Shown here one piece after another: positions 44,770 through 52,758 of a DNA stretch of 55,717 nt (within the stretch, counting starts at the first letter, position 1; each line of letters starts with the position of its first letter). The notes under the pieces are model-generated. The model was given only the letters and a program-made list of their open reading frames with translations, was not told where the DNA came from and made no database searches. The translations under genes were made by a program, and so were the position numbers. The stretch is from Pseudomonas sp. QTF5 (lineage in GTDB: Bacteria; Pseudomonadota; Gammaproteobacteria; Pseudomonadales; Pseudomonadaceae): contig NZ_AZRW02000043.1 in NCBI RefSeq assembly GCF_000512695.2, positions 1 through 55,717 on the forward strand. Reading direction: 5' to 3'.

Positions 44770-45530
44770 GCCGCGGGACTGGCGATCGCGCGGCGCCTGT
44801 TCTCGGTGGCCGCGGGTTGCGCTGTCGTCACCTGAACCGGCAGCTCAACGGCGAAGCGGCTACTGAGTTCCTTGCGCCCCACCGCCGTCAACGCCAGCGC
44901 CCGGCTGTCCAGATCCTGCGTCACCCATTTGCGTTTGATCGCCGTTTGCAGCAACGCCGCGCCCAAGGCGCCGCCCAAGTGCGGCCGGCGCATGCTCCAG
45001 TCCAGGCACGGGCAGGCGAAGCGGCGGCGCAAGGTGCTCAAGTCTTTGACGTCGATCCCCAATGCTTCGAACAACGCTTCACCGCTGTCGCTCAGTCGAT
45101 AAACCTGCTCATCGGTTTCCAGCAACCACCCCGCTTCGATCATTCGGTCATGCAGCAACACCGCCAACGTACCGGCCATGTGGTCGTAGCAGGTGCGAGC
45201 GAATTGCAGGCGATCGGGGGTGCGCGGGTTGAACGTCGGCGCGGCGTTCTGGCCGATCACCATCAGCGCTTCCAGGGCCTGGGCCACGCGTTTGTCCGCG
45301 AGGCTGTAATAGCGATGACGGCCTTGAACGTGCAAACGCACCAGCGCCAGTTCCTTGAGCTTGGTCAAGTGAGCGCTGGCGGTGGAGGCGCTGACTTCGG
45401 CAACCGCCGCCAGTTCGGTGCTGGTGCGAGCGTGGCCATCCATCAGCGAACAGAGGATTTTCGTCCGGGCCGGCTCGGCAATCGCTGCCGCCACTTGAGA
45501 GACGCCGATGTCGTGTTGTTCTGCGTTCAT
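44766..45530 (-). CDS. ArsR-family winged-helix regulator
   Basis: A 254-residue protein, longer than classic ArsR. The N-terminal wHTH is AEPARTKILCSLMDGHARTSTELAAVAEVSASTASAHLTKLKELALV. A C-terminal effector region with FARTCYDHMAGTLAVLLHDRM and FACPCLDWSMRRPHLGGALG is seen in many Pseudomonas 'ArsR' proteins without metal sites. GGGAG precedes the ATG. It is divergent from the P450 gene 80 bp away and may control it. Confidence 0.85.
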   Translation of the reverse strand: MNAEQHDIGVSQVAAAIAEPARTKILCSLMDGHARTSTELAAVAEVSASTASAHLTKLKELALVRLHVQGRHRYYSLADKRVAQALEALMVIGQNAAPTFNPRTPDRLQFARTCYDHMAGTLAVLLHDRMIEAGWLLETDEQVYRLSDSGEALFEALGIDVKDLSTLRRRFACPCLDWSMRRPHLGGALGAALLQTAIKRKWVTQDLDSRALALTAVGRKELSSRFAVELPVQVTTAQPAATENRRRAIASPAA

Positions 45531-45609
45531 ATTTCGCTCCCGGACGAATCGTCGTCTTTTCGAGTGGGAGATAGTAGCAACACTTTCCCGACCGACAAGG
45601 CTGCGACCC

Positions 45610-46731
45610 ATGGATCCGATCATCGCTGCGACTCATGCCGACCCTTATCCCTACTACGCGCAATTGCGCGCCGAGGGTGGGCTGGTTTTTCATCAAGGAC
45701 TGAAACTGTGGGTGGCCAGCAGCGTCCGAGCCGTTGCCGCCGTGCTGGCGCATCCGCATTGTCATGTGCGGCCGTCCCATGAGCCGGTGCCCCAGTTGAT
45801 TGCTCAAGGCATGGCCGGCAAGGTGTTTGGTCAGTTGATGCGGATGAACGAAGGCGAGCGGCAGCGTTACCCAAGGACGGCGATTGAGCCGGGGCTGGCG
45901 TTGATTGACGTGAACGAGGTCAACGCATTGGTCGGCGCCCGGTTGATCACCCCGGGCGCCGACGGGTTGTACGCGGCGATGTTTCGTGGGCCGGTCTGCG
46001 TGGTGGCGGCGTTGTTGGGGTTTTCTCCGGCTCAGGGCCGGGCCATCAGCGAGCTGACCGCAGACTTCGTCGCCTGCCTGTCTCCTCTTAGCGATCAAAC
46101 ACAACTGGAGGCCGCACATGCCGCGGCGGAACAGTTGAAGGGTTATGTCATCGAGCTTCTGGACGACCCGAGCAATCGAAGCGCCCTGCTCGCCGGTATC
46201 CGGCAGCGTTTCGCGGCGACATCGACCGACCCTGAAACCCTGATCGCCAACCTGATCGGCCTGTTCTCCCAGACTTACGAAGCCACGGCCGGCTTGATCG
46301 GCAATGCGCTATTGGCATTGATTCGAAACCCACCGTTCGATTCGACTCGTGTTGATGACCTGATCGCTGAAGTGCAACGCTTCGACCCGTCGGTGCAAAA
46401 CACCCGCCGCTTCGTCACCGCACCGTGTGAAATCGACGGCGTGAACCTGAACCCCGGCGACGTTATCCTGGTGCTGCTGGCCTCGGCCAATCGCGATCCG
46501 CAGCTTAACGACAATCCCGACGCGTTCCTGCTGGACCGTCCGAATCGCCGCAGTTTCACCTTCGGCGCCGGCCGTCATCAATGCCCGGGACAGGTGTTGG
46601 CCATGAGCATTGCCAGCGCCACGCTGACTGAGATCCTGGCGATGAAACCTGCTTTGGACCGTTTGACCTGGCACTATCGCCCTTCCCTGAATGGGCGCAT
46701 TCCTTTGTTCACCGACCTGCCGAATACCTGA
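45610..46731 (+). CDS. Cytochrome P450
   Basis: A 373-residue P450, somewhat shorter than the usual 400. The haem-binding loop is FGAGRHQCPGQ with the cysteine ligand, the K-helix ExxR motif is in LIAEVQRFDPS, and the I-helix region FSQTYEATAGLIGNA replaces the common AGxET. No ferredoxin or ferredoxin reductase gene is adjacent, so electron partners must be elsewhere. The substrate is unknown. Divergent from the ArsR-type gene. The start at 45610 has only a modest upstream signal. Confidence 0.85.
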   Translation: MDPIIAATHADPYPYYAQLRAEGGLVFHQGLKLWVASSVRAVAAVLAHPHCHVRPSHEPVPQLIAQGMAGKVFGQLMRMNEGERQRYPRTAIEPGLALIDVNEVNALVGARLITPGADGLYAAMFRGPVCVVAALLGFSPAQGRAISELTADFVACLSPLSDQTQLEAAHAAAEQLKGYVIELLDDPSNRSALLAGIRQRFAATSTDPETLIANLIGLFSQTYEATAGLIGNALLALIRNPPFDSTRVDDLIAEVQRFDPSVQNTRRFVTAPCEIDGVNLNPGDVILVLLASANRDPQLNDNPDAFLLDRPNRRSFTFGAGRHQCPGQVLAMSIASATLTEILAMKPALDRLTWHYRPSLNGRIPLFTDLPNT

Positions 46732-46748
46732 CAGACCGTGTCATCGTT

Positions 46749-46836
46749 CTTCGCGAGCAAGCCCGCTCCCACACTTAATCGTCGATGTTCACAACATTTG
46801 TGATCGACACAAATCCCCTGTGGGAGCGGGCTTGCT
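46749..46836. repeat. REP pair, second copy truncated
   Basis: An ordinary REP (46750-46773) is followed by an inverted copy that stops at CTTGCT (46836). It continues directly as GTGGGAACGATCAT, the end sequence of the other repeat family in this window. Confidence 0.8.
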
Positions 46837-46897
46837 GTGGGAACGATCATAAAACTGCGCCGATCCCAATGTAGGAGCTGCCGAAGGCTGCTCCTAC
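46837..46897. repeat. Mosaic of repeat fragments
   Basis: GTGGGAACGATCAT (46837-46850) equals one end of the 41501/1673 element. It is followed by a separate hairpin GTAGGAGC...GCTCCTAC (46871-46878 with 46890-46897), a third Pseudomonas repeat type. They form the 5' border of the bacteriocin remnant. Confidence 0.6.
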
Positions 46898-47048
46898 GCC
46901 GACCGGGTACACCCATAAAATCGAGCTCAGCGCATAGCGACAAGCGCCATTTGTAACAACGACCAGAGTTTCAGACCAGTCCTACATCTATCAAATGCCC
47001 TTTGATATAGCGTCCGCATCGTTTTCAAAAGATGAAACAAGGACGCTC

Positions 47049-47765
47049 ATGGCCCGCAAAACAGACATACCCAGGGTTCAAAACCCACCGTCAGGCGACG
47101 GGCACCACATCACCAGCCGCTACATGACCGCCTCCGAACTGGCAGAACGCGACTCCAGGCAAAAAACATATGAAGACATGTTGGCCCGACAACAGGCATA
47201 TGAAGACCGTTTCATAAGGCAACCTCAGCAATATGACCAATCCAGCTCCATGGGTTGCGTGTTCGCCAAAAGCTGCAACCTCCCCGACGGCGTAATCAAC
47301 CACGACAATCCAACCGGGTTTGTCCCGGTCGAGAAATTGGTCGACTACGGAAAGTTCTCGCTTTTAGGTGGCCGTGAAAGGGATGAAGCAGGAAACATAC
47401 CTCTCAAAAAAATCAGTGGTAGCGCATTACCTCGCTCATTCGGAACACTGATTTTAGGTGGCGTAGGAGCTGCTGGCTCCGGGGCGGCTGCAAGCGGTGC
47501 GGGGGTAGTGACGACTGGTGTTGTTGCTGGCGCTTTGGCGGGAATCGTTGCGTTGCTCTGGCCATCGACGCTCGGGGACAGTTCCCTGTATTCGGAAGAA
47601 CAGCTCAAATCACTCAAAGAAGGTCGCACCCGAGTTCGCCTGCATATTGAACAACAGGCCAATGGCACCTTGAAGGCATACGGATACAACACTCAAAAGC
47701 GCAGCGACTGGGAAATGATTCCTGGCAAAAAAAGCCGACACCAAGGGAAACATCCTGGGAGCTAA
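47049..47765 (+). CDS. S-type pyocin/colicin-like protein lacking a nuclease domain
   Basis: A 238-residue protein. The opening MARKTDIPRVQNPPSGDGHH, MTASELAERDSRQKTYEDML, the Gly/Ala-rich membrane-like stretch (LGGVGAAGSGAAASGAGVV...) and WPSTLGDSSLYSEEQLKSLKEGRTRVRLHIEQQANGTLKAYGYN match the N-terminal and translocation part of Pseudomonas S-type bacteriocins. Those normally run on to an HNH DNase or other killing domain. Here the frame stops about 14 residues after DWEMI. A run of seven A at 47727-47733 precedes the end, and with six A the tail would instead end at the TGA overlapping the next gene's GTG. Either way no toxin domain remains. AAGGACG precedes the ATG. Confidence 0.75.
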   Translation: MARKTDIPRVQNPPSGDGHHITSRYMTASELAERDSRQKTYEDMLARQQAYEDRFIRQPQQYDQSSSMGCVFAKSCNLPDGVINHDNPTGFVPVEKLVDYGKFSLLGGRERDEAGNIPLKKISGSALPRSFGTLILGGVGAAGSGAAASGAGVVTTGVVAGALAGIVALLWPSTLGDSSLYSEEQLKSLKEGRTRVRLHIEQQANGTLKAYGYNTQKRSDWEMIPGKKSRHQGKHPGS

Positions 47766-47768
47766 ACA

Positions 47769-48104
47769 GTGAGTCTTATCTACCACGATCCGTCGATTAG
47801 CCATGACGAAGCAATCAGTCTCTTTGATAGCGGCTTAGAAAGGAACATTGTCACCGCGCTGATTTCCATCGGATTAAATGAGCAAGACAGTGCCTGGGCT
47901 CAGACCATTTGCCTGAAACATCTCGAGAGTGGTACTCAGTCGGTGGCTGCGGCAGCAATCACCGCACTCGGCCATGTAGCCCGCAGACTCGGTGAGCTTG
48001 AAATGCAAGCCGTGATGCCCGCCCTTGATTCCGTAAAAGGAAAATTCCCAGCACTTGAAGCCACAGTTGCGGACACGCTCGACGATATTGAAATGTTCAC
48101 CTGA
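47769..48104 (+). CDS. Small HEAT-repeat-like protein, candidate immunity or orphan partner
   Basis: A 111-residue protein starting with GTG 3 bp after the bacteriocin stop. Helical pairs such as NIVTALISIGLNEQDSAWAQ, VAAAAITALGHVARRLGELE and VMPALDSVKGKFPALEATVADTLDDIE resemble HEAT repeats. It does not resemble the roughly 87-residue colicin DNase immunity proteins. Its place right behind a toxin-like gene suggests an immunity protein for a lost or swapped toxin domain. That is inference. Confidence 0.6.
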   Translation: MSLIYHDPSISHDEAISLFDSGLERNIVTALISIGLNEQDSAWAQTICLKHLESGTQSVAAAAITALGHVARRLGELEMQAVMPALDSVKGKFPALEATVADTLDDIEMFT

Positions 48105-48144
48105 CTCGCTAAATCAAAACCAGAAATCACCCTCCCAACACATA

Positions 48145-48182
48145 AAAACCCCACCATTTCTTCTAACAGAGATGGTGGGGTT
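48145..48182 (-). terminator. Terminator of the FKBP gene (possibly bidirectional)
   Basis: AACCCCACCAT (48147-48157) pairs with ATGGTGGGGTT (48172-48182). On the minus strand the stem is followed by TTTTTATG, giving a good Rho-independent terminator for the isomerase gene. Confidence 0.85.
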
Positions 48183-48208
48183 CGCCATTTCAGCCCACAC
48201 CCAACAAA

Positions 48209-48547
48209 TCAATCATCCCGCGTCAGCACTTCCAGCAATTCAATCTCGAAAATCAGGTTCGAGTTCGGCGTAATCGCGCCCATCGTCCGCTCGCCATAAG
48301 CCAGATGCGCCGGTACCAGCAGTTTGCGTTTACCGCCAACCTGCATGCCCATGATCCCTTGATCCCAGCCCTTGATCACCCGCCCCGTGCCAATCACGCA
48401 CTGAAATGGTTTACCCCGGCTGTAAGAAGAATCGAATTCCGTGCCGTCTTCCAGCCAACCGCGATATTGGGTAGTGATCAGCGCGCCTTTGACAGCGGCT
48501 TTGCCGTTGCCCACTTCAAGGTCGATGACCTGCAATTCATCATTCAT
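48209..48547 (-). CDS. FKBP-type peptidyl-prolyl isomerase
   Basis: A 112-residue single-domain FKBP with no signal peptide, so cytosolic. Typical segments are VKGALITTQYRGWLEDGTEFDSSY, VIKGWDQGIMGMQVGGKRKLLVPAHLAYGER and NSNLIFEIELLEV. The start at 48547 matches the family, and an upstream ATG at 48580 is less likely. A clear terminator follows. Confidence 0.93.
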   Translation of the reverse strand: MNDELQVIDLEVGNGKAAVKGALITTQYRGWLEDGTEFDSSYSRGKPFQCVIGTGRVIKGWDQGIMGMQVGGKRKLLVPAHLAYGERTMGAITPNSNLIFEIELLEVLTRDD

Positions 48548-48557
48548 TACATTCACT

Positions 48558-48665
48558 CTAGTGTGCGCTTGCCCGAACAAGCTTCATGGGCGCCGTTTTC
48601 CCAGAAATGCGGGCTATTGGCAACTTATTCAGATAGACCCCATCGCGATCCTTGCGATCACTCAT
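48558..48665 (-). CDS. Possible 35-residue basic peptide upstream of the FKBP gene
   Basis: ATG 48665 follows GTGGGGACCCAC and the frame reads MSDRKDRDGVYLNKLPIARI then SGKTAPMKLVRASAH, ending at TAG 48558-48560, 10 bp before the FKBP start. It is highly charged with no recognised domain. It could be a small leader gene or chance. Confidence 0.3.
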   Translation of the reverse strand: MSDRKDRDGVYLNKLPIARISGKTAPMKLVRASAH

Positions 48666-48762
48666 GTGGGTCCCCACGTTTGAACAACATATCCGGTTCC
48701 CTTCACCACGCAACCTACTGAGAAAAGGTGCCCGTAACCTGTAGCTGAGCACCTCGGCGCCT

Positions 48763-50016
48763 TTACCAGAGGGCAATGTCGTAGGTGAAATAGATTCGGT
48801 TGCTGTCACGTCCGCGCGCAAAATCCGAACGGTAGACGTAGTTGCGCAGCTTTACGCCCACGCCCTTGAGCGTGCCACTCTGGACCACGTAGGCCAGTTC
48901 GGTGTCGCGTTCGGACTCTTTGATGTTGGTATCAGACTTGCCATCGTTCCCTTTGAGATAACGGGTCATGAACGTCAGCCCCGGCACGCCCAACGGCGCA
49001 AAGTCGTAACCGTAGCTGAGCATCCAGGTCTTCTCGTCCTCCTCGATGAACTTGCCAATGCCAACGTTGCTGAACGAGTACACCGTCGCACCACTGATGT
49101 ATGGCAACCCGGCGGCACCGCTGAGTTGTTGGTAACCGCCACCAAAGGTGTGCCCCGCCACCGCGTAGGACAACTGGCCGCTGAGCATGTCGTTATCGAT
49201 TTTCGAGGCGTAGGCACGGCCCGCGTCCTTGCTGTTGAAGTAGCGCAGGTCACCGGCCAACACCCCGGGACCCAACGGCAGATCGTGCTGGATGCCGGCA
49301 AAATTCTGCCGATAGAAGTTTTCCAGCTCGCCGTAGAAGTAACTCAGACGCGTGTTCTTGCCGAGTTTGTAGTCACCGCCGGCGTAGGTGAAATCGCCAC
49401 CTTTGTCGCCTGAATAACCGTCAGGAACGATCGACACGCTGTCGGTGGAATCGCGCAGTTTGAATCGGTCCAGATGGCCGCCGGTCAGGGTCAGGTTTTC
49501 GATGTCGGTACTGGTGACTTGTCCGCCCTCATAGGTCTGCGGCAGCAAGCGCGCATCGTTGTAGATCAGTACCGGGTTTTTGGGCAGCAGGGTGCCGTAC
49601 TTGAGGGTGGTCTTGGCCAGTTTGACCTTGGCCGCCGCCCCGGCACTGGCAAACTCATCGGCGGCACGGCCGTCATCTTGCACCGGCAGCAGACCGGTGC
49701 CACTGCGGCCACGACCGGAATCAAGTTTGACCCCCAGCAAGCCCAGTGCATCAACCCCGAAACCCACTGTGCCTGGGGTGAAACCCGACTGAAAATCCAG
49801 CAGGAAGCCCTGGGCCCACTCGGTGCGTTCACTTTTGGCGGTTCTGGCCGAGCGCGCACTCAAGCCATGCTCATCGCGAAAGTTTTCGTTGATATAGACG
49901 TTACGCAGTTGCAACTTCAACTCGCTGTCGTCGATGAAATCACTCGCACTGGCAGTGGCCATCGGCAACACACCCAGAAGAGGAAGAAGAGCCCCGCACG
50001 TCAGAAAGTGGGTCAT
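48763..50016 (-). CDS. OprD-family substrate-specific porin
   Basis: A 417-residue outer-membrane barrel with a signal peptide (cleavage near ASA-SDFI). SELKLQLRNVYINENFRDEHG, EWAQGFLLDFQSGFTPGTVGFGVDALGLLGVKLD and the terminal FTYDIALW are characteristic of OprD porins. Members of the OpdH-like branch admit tricarboxylates such as cis-aconitate. The operon with a CitMHS transporter fits that, but the branch is not proven from sequence alone. Last gene of the minus-strand operon. Confidence 0.92.
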   Translation of the reverse strand: MTHFLTCGALLPLLGVLPMATASASDFIDDSELKLQLRNVYINENFRDEHGLSARSARTAKSERTEWAQGFLLDFQSGFTPGTVGFGVDALGLLGVKLDSGRGRSGTGLLPVQDDGRAADEFASAGAAAKVKLAKTTLKYGTLLPKNPVLIYNDARLLPQTYEGGQVTSTDIENLTLTGGHLDRFKLRDSTDSVSIVPDGYSGDKGGDFTYAGGDYKLGKNTRLSYFYGELENFYRQNFAGIQHDLPLGPGVLAGDLRYFNSKDAGRAYASKIDNDMLSGQLSYAVAGHTFGGGYQQLSGAAGLPYISGATVYSFSNVGIGKFIEEDEKTWMLSYGYDFAPLGVPGLTFMTRYLKGNDGKSDTNIKESERDTELAYVVQSGTLKGVGVKLRNYVYRSDFARGRDSNRIYFTYDIALW

Positions 50017-50111
50017 GTCGAACTACTCATATTGTTGTTTTATGGATGCACGTGGCCGCGCGTCCGACATCGGGCGCGTGGAGTTCTATCAAGTGGCTAG
50101 TCAGGGATGAA

Positions 50112-51416
50112 TCAGGCGAACAGCGTCAAGGCCCCGGTCAGCAGGGCTAAAGCTGTGACCACCAGGGAAGTGAGCACCGCCCATTTGAAGGTGGCGCGCT
50201 GGAAGTCGCCTAGGTCGCGATCGACCATCCCCACCAGCAACAGGGTCGAGGCCACCAGTGGGCTCATCAAGTGCACCGGTTGGCCAAGAATCGACGCCCG
50301 GGCGATTTCCACCGGGTCGATCCCGTAGGCTGCCGCCGCGTTGGCGAGGATCGGTACCACACCGAAGTAATAGGCATCATTGGACAGCACGAAGGTCAAC
50401 GGCATGCTGGTGATCGCCACCACCAGCGGGAACAGGTGCCCCCAGGACGGTGGAATCCAGTCCACCAGGGTTTGCGCCAATGCGTCGACCATTTTGGTTC
50501 CAGAGAAAATCCCGGCAAAAATACCAGCCGCAAACACCAGCAGGACTACAGTCATGGCGTTGCCGGAGTGTGCAAGGATGCGTTCTTTCTGAATGTCCAG
50601 TTGCGGATAGTTGATCATCAGCGCCAGCACGAAGCCAATCAGAAACAGGATTGCCGAGTGCATGAGCCCCATCACCAGCGCGACCATCACCGCCGTCACC
50701 AGCAACAGGTTGATGTAGGCCAGTCTCGGACGTTTGTGCGGCGTGTCCTCAAGAATCGCCTTGATGTAGCAATCGCCGCCACCGCTCTGCAGCTCGATAC
50801 TGCCGATGCGTTTACGCTCGGCGCGGCCCAGCAGGAACGCGGTGAATACCACCCATGCAGCGCCGCCGATCATGGTCGGCAACAACGGAACAAAGTACGC
50901 CCCGGCATCCAGCCCCAACGCGGCAATCGCCCGGGTCGCCGGGCCGCCCCAAGGGGTCATGCCGCTCATGATGCTCAACGCCAGCATGGAAGTGGTCGCC
51001 AGAATCATCGGGTTCATCCCAATGCGTTTGTACAACGGCAACATTGCCGCACAGGTGATCATGTAAGTGGTGGTGCCGTCACCGTCCAGGGCGACAGTCA
51101 GCGATAGCAGCGCAGTACCGACCGCAATTTTCATCGGGTCGCCGTTGACCCGTTTGAGAATCTTGCGGATCAGCGGATCGAACAACCCAGAGTCGATCAT
51201 CAAACCGAAAAACAGAATCGCAAACAGCAGCAGTGCCGCCGACGGTGCGACCATCTTCAGGCCGTCGAGCATCATTTTTCCGGTGGTCCCGCCAAAGCCG
51301 CCGATGATCGCAAAGACAATCGGAACGATGGTTAATGCAACGATGGGTGATAGACGCTTGGTCATGATCAGGAACGTGAACACAACCACCATGGCCAAGC
51401 CGAGTAAGGCAAGCAT
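50112..51416 (-). CDS. CitMHS-family citrate (tricarboxylate)-metal:H+ symporter
   Basis: A 434-residue inner-membrane transporter with about 12 helices. FGGTTGKMMLDGLKMVAPSA, TVALDGDGTTTYMITCAAMLPLY, MSGMTPWGGPATRA and LSNDAYYFGVVPILANAAAAYG are CitMHS hallmarks. The family moves citrate or related tricarboxylates complexed with Mg2+ or Ca2+. It lies between the PrpF-like isomerase and OprD genes and is presumably the inner-membrane step of the same pathway. Confidence 0.92.
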   Translation of the reverse strand: MLALLGLAMVVVFTFLIMTKRLSPIVALTIVPIVFAIIGGFGGTTGKMMLDGLKMVAPSAALLLFAILFFGLMIDSGLFDPLIRKILKRVNGDPMKIAVGTALLSLTVALDGDGTTTYMITCAAMLPLYKRIGMNPMILATTSMLALSIMSGMTPWGGPATRAIAALGLDAGAYFVPLLPTMIGGAAWVVFTAFLLGRAERKRIGSIELQSGGGDCYIKAILEDTPHKRPRLAYINLLLVTAVMVALVMGLMHSAILFLIGFVLALMINYPQLDIQKERILAHSGNAMTVVLLVFAAGIFAGIFSGTKMVDALAQTLVDWIPPSWGHLFPLVVAITSMPLTFVLSNDAYYFGVVPILANAAAAYGIDPVEIARASILGQPVHLMSPLVASTLLLVGMVDRDLGDFQRATFKWAVLTSLVVTALALLTGALTLFA

Positions 51417-51515
51417 AAGGCAACTCTCTTGTTGTTATGGAATGCGTGGCCGACGCGCCAGGCGTACGACCCCGAGCTTGTTCTGATGCAAAACTGCGGT
51501 GACTACGTGGGAAGA

Positions 51516-52598
51516 CTACCCGGCGAACCTTTGGGAAACCGGGGCATAAACAAAGCCGGAAAACAGCCTTCGGGCGGTACGAACAACAGAGGCGCGAATT
51601 GTCTCACCGTTCTCCCCGGTGTAGGACAAGACGACATCGATGCCGCCGCTCGGGTGCTCGATTCGCACCTGTTGCAATCGCGGCCCACCGATATTGCCGA
51701 GCATCTGCGCCACCACACTGCCTTCGCTGACACAGGCCGTGGCAAGACCGATGGAACCGGTAATGGCCAGCGCACGGTGGCAGTTGTGCGGCATGAAGTA
51801 GCGAACCTGAATCGTGCCGCCAGCCTTGGCCTTCGATACCAGCACAGGCTTGGGGATGACCTTGTCGCTGACATCGCCCAGGCCCATGGCCATACCGGCC
51901 TGTAGTCGCAGGGCTTCGAGGCGCTGCAGAAAGTGTTTGTCGGCGTCCAGTTCGGTCGGCGTTTCGTCGCCGCGTTTGCCCAGGTGACGCGCTTCGATGA
52001 TCATCATCGGCATGGCCATGTCGATGCAGGTCATTGGAATGTCATCGAACCTGTCCTGGGTGCTGCCGGTTGGAAACAGCTTGCCGGTCTTGCTGCCGGC
52101 CGCATCGAGGAATGTCAGTTGAACCGGTGCCGCGCTGCCAGGCACGCCATCAATGGCGGTGTCGCCTTCATAGCTGACCTTGCCATTTGGCGTCTGCACA
52201 TCAGAGGTGACGAAGGTGCCGGTGTTGAGGTTGCGAATCCGCACGCGGGTCAACTCACCGGCCGCCTTGACCAGACCCTGCTCGATGGCAAACGGCCCGA
52301 CCGCGCAGAGCATGTTGCCGCAATTGGGGGCGGTATCCACCCGTCGCTGAGACACCATGACCTGGACGAACAAGTAATCAACATCGGCATCGGGATGCAA
52401 CGAAGGGCTGACGATGGCGACCTTGCTGGTTTGCGGGCTGCCACCGCCGATGCCGTCGATCTCCAGTTCGTGACCGGAGCCCATCACCGAGAGCAACAGC
52501 TCATCGCGTTCTTGAATCGAAACCGGCAGATCCCAAGCAAGAAAAACCGGCCCCTTTGAAGTACCGCCGCGCATCAGCACACAAGGAATTCGTTGCAT
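51516..52598 (-). CDS. PrpF-family isomerase/tautomerase (aconitate or 4-oxalomesaconate type)
   Basis: A 360-residue diaminopimelate-epimerase-fold protein. The start PCVLMRGGTSKGPVFL, IDGIGGGSPQTSKVAIVSPS, the catalytic-type cysteine in APNCGNMLCAVGPFAIE and PHNCHRALAITGSIGLATA place it in the PrpF/GalD group, enzymes that shift the double bond of aconitate-like acids. No gallate genes accompany it. With a citrate-type transporter and OprD porin it most likely converts trans-aconitate or another unsaturated tricarboxylate into a TCA-cycle acid (inference). First gene of the LysR-controlled operon. Confidence 0.85.
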   Translation of the reverse strand: MQRIPCVLMRGGTSKGPVFLAWDLPVSIQERDELLLSVMGSGHELEIDGIGGGSPQTSKVAIVSPSLHPDADVDYLFVQVMVSQRRVDTAPNCGNMLCAVGPFAIEQGLVKAAGELTRVRIRNLNTGTFVTSDVQTPNGKVSYEGDTAIDGVPGSAAPVQLTFLDAAGSKTGKLFPTGSTQDRFDDIPMTCIDMAMPMMIIEARHLGKRGDETPTELDADKHFLQRLEALRLQAGMAMGLGDVSDKVIPKPVLVSKAKAGGTIQVRYFMPHNCHRALAITGSIGLATACVSEGSVVAQMLGNIGGPRLQQVRIEHPSGGIDVVLSYTGENGETIRASVVRTARRLFSGFVYAPVSQRFAG

Positions 52599-52606
52599 GA
52601 CTACTA

Positions 52607-52652
52607 ACTCTTGTTAATCAATCGAGGTAATTGATGTCTTGCAAACAAGAGT
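52607..52652. promoter_or_regulatory. Nested inverted repeats between PrpF-like operon and LysR gene
   Basis: Outer arms ACTCTTGTT (52607-52615) and AACAAGAGT (52644-52652) are perfect complements. Inside, ATCAAT (52617-52622) and ATTGAT (52630-52635) are also perfect complements with a 7-bp centre, giving the T-N11-A symmetry of LysR sites. It begins 9 bp above the PrpF-like ATG and overlaps its ribosome site. Confidence 0.55.
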
Positions 52653-52758
52653 GACAGGGAAGTAATTGTGTTTCCAATGCAAAGATCAGAGCGATTATTG
52701 CGTTTCACAAAAGAAAGTTTTACCGTGATTCAGCGCCCTCCTCCGACGAGATAGAAAC

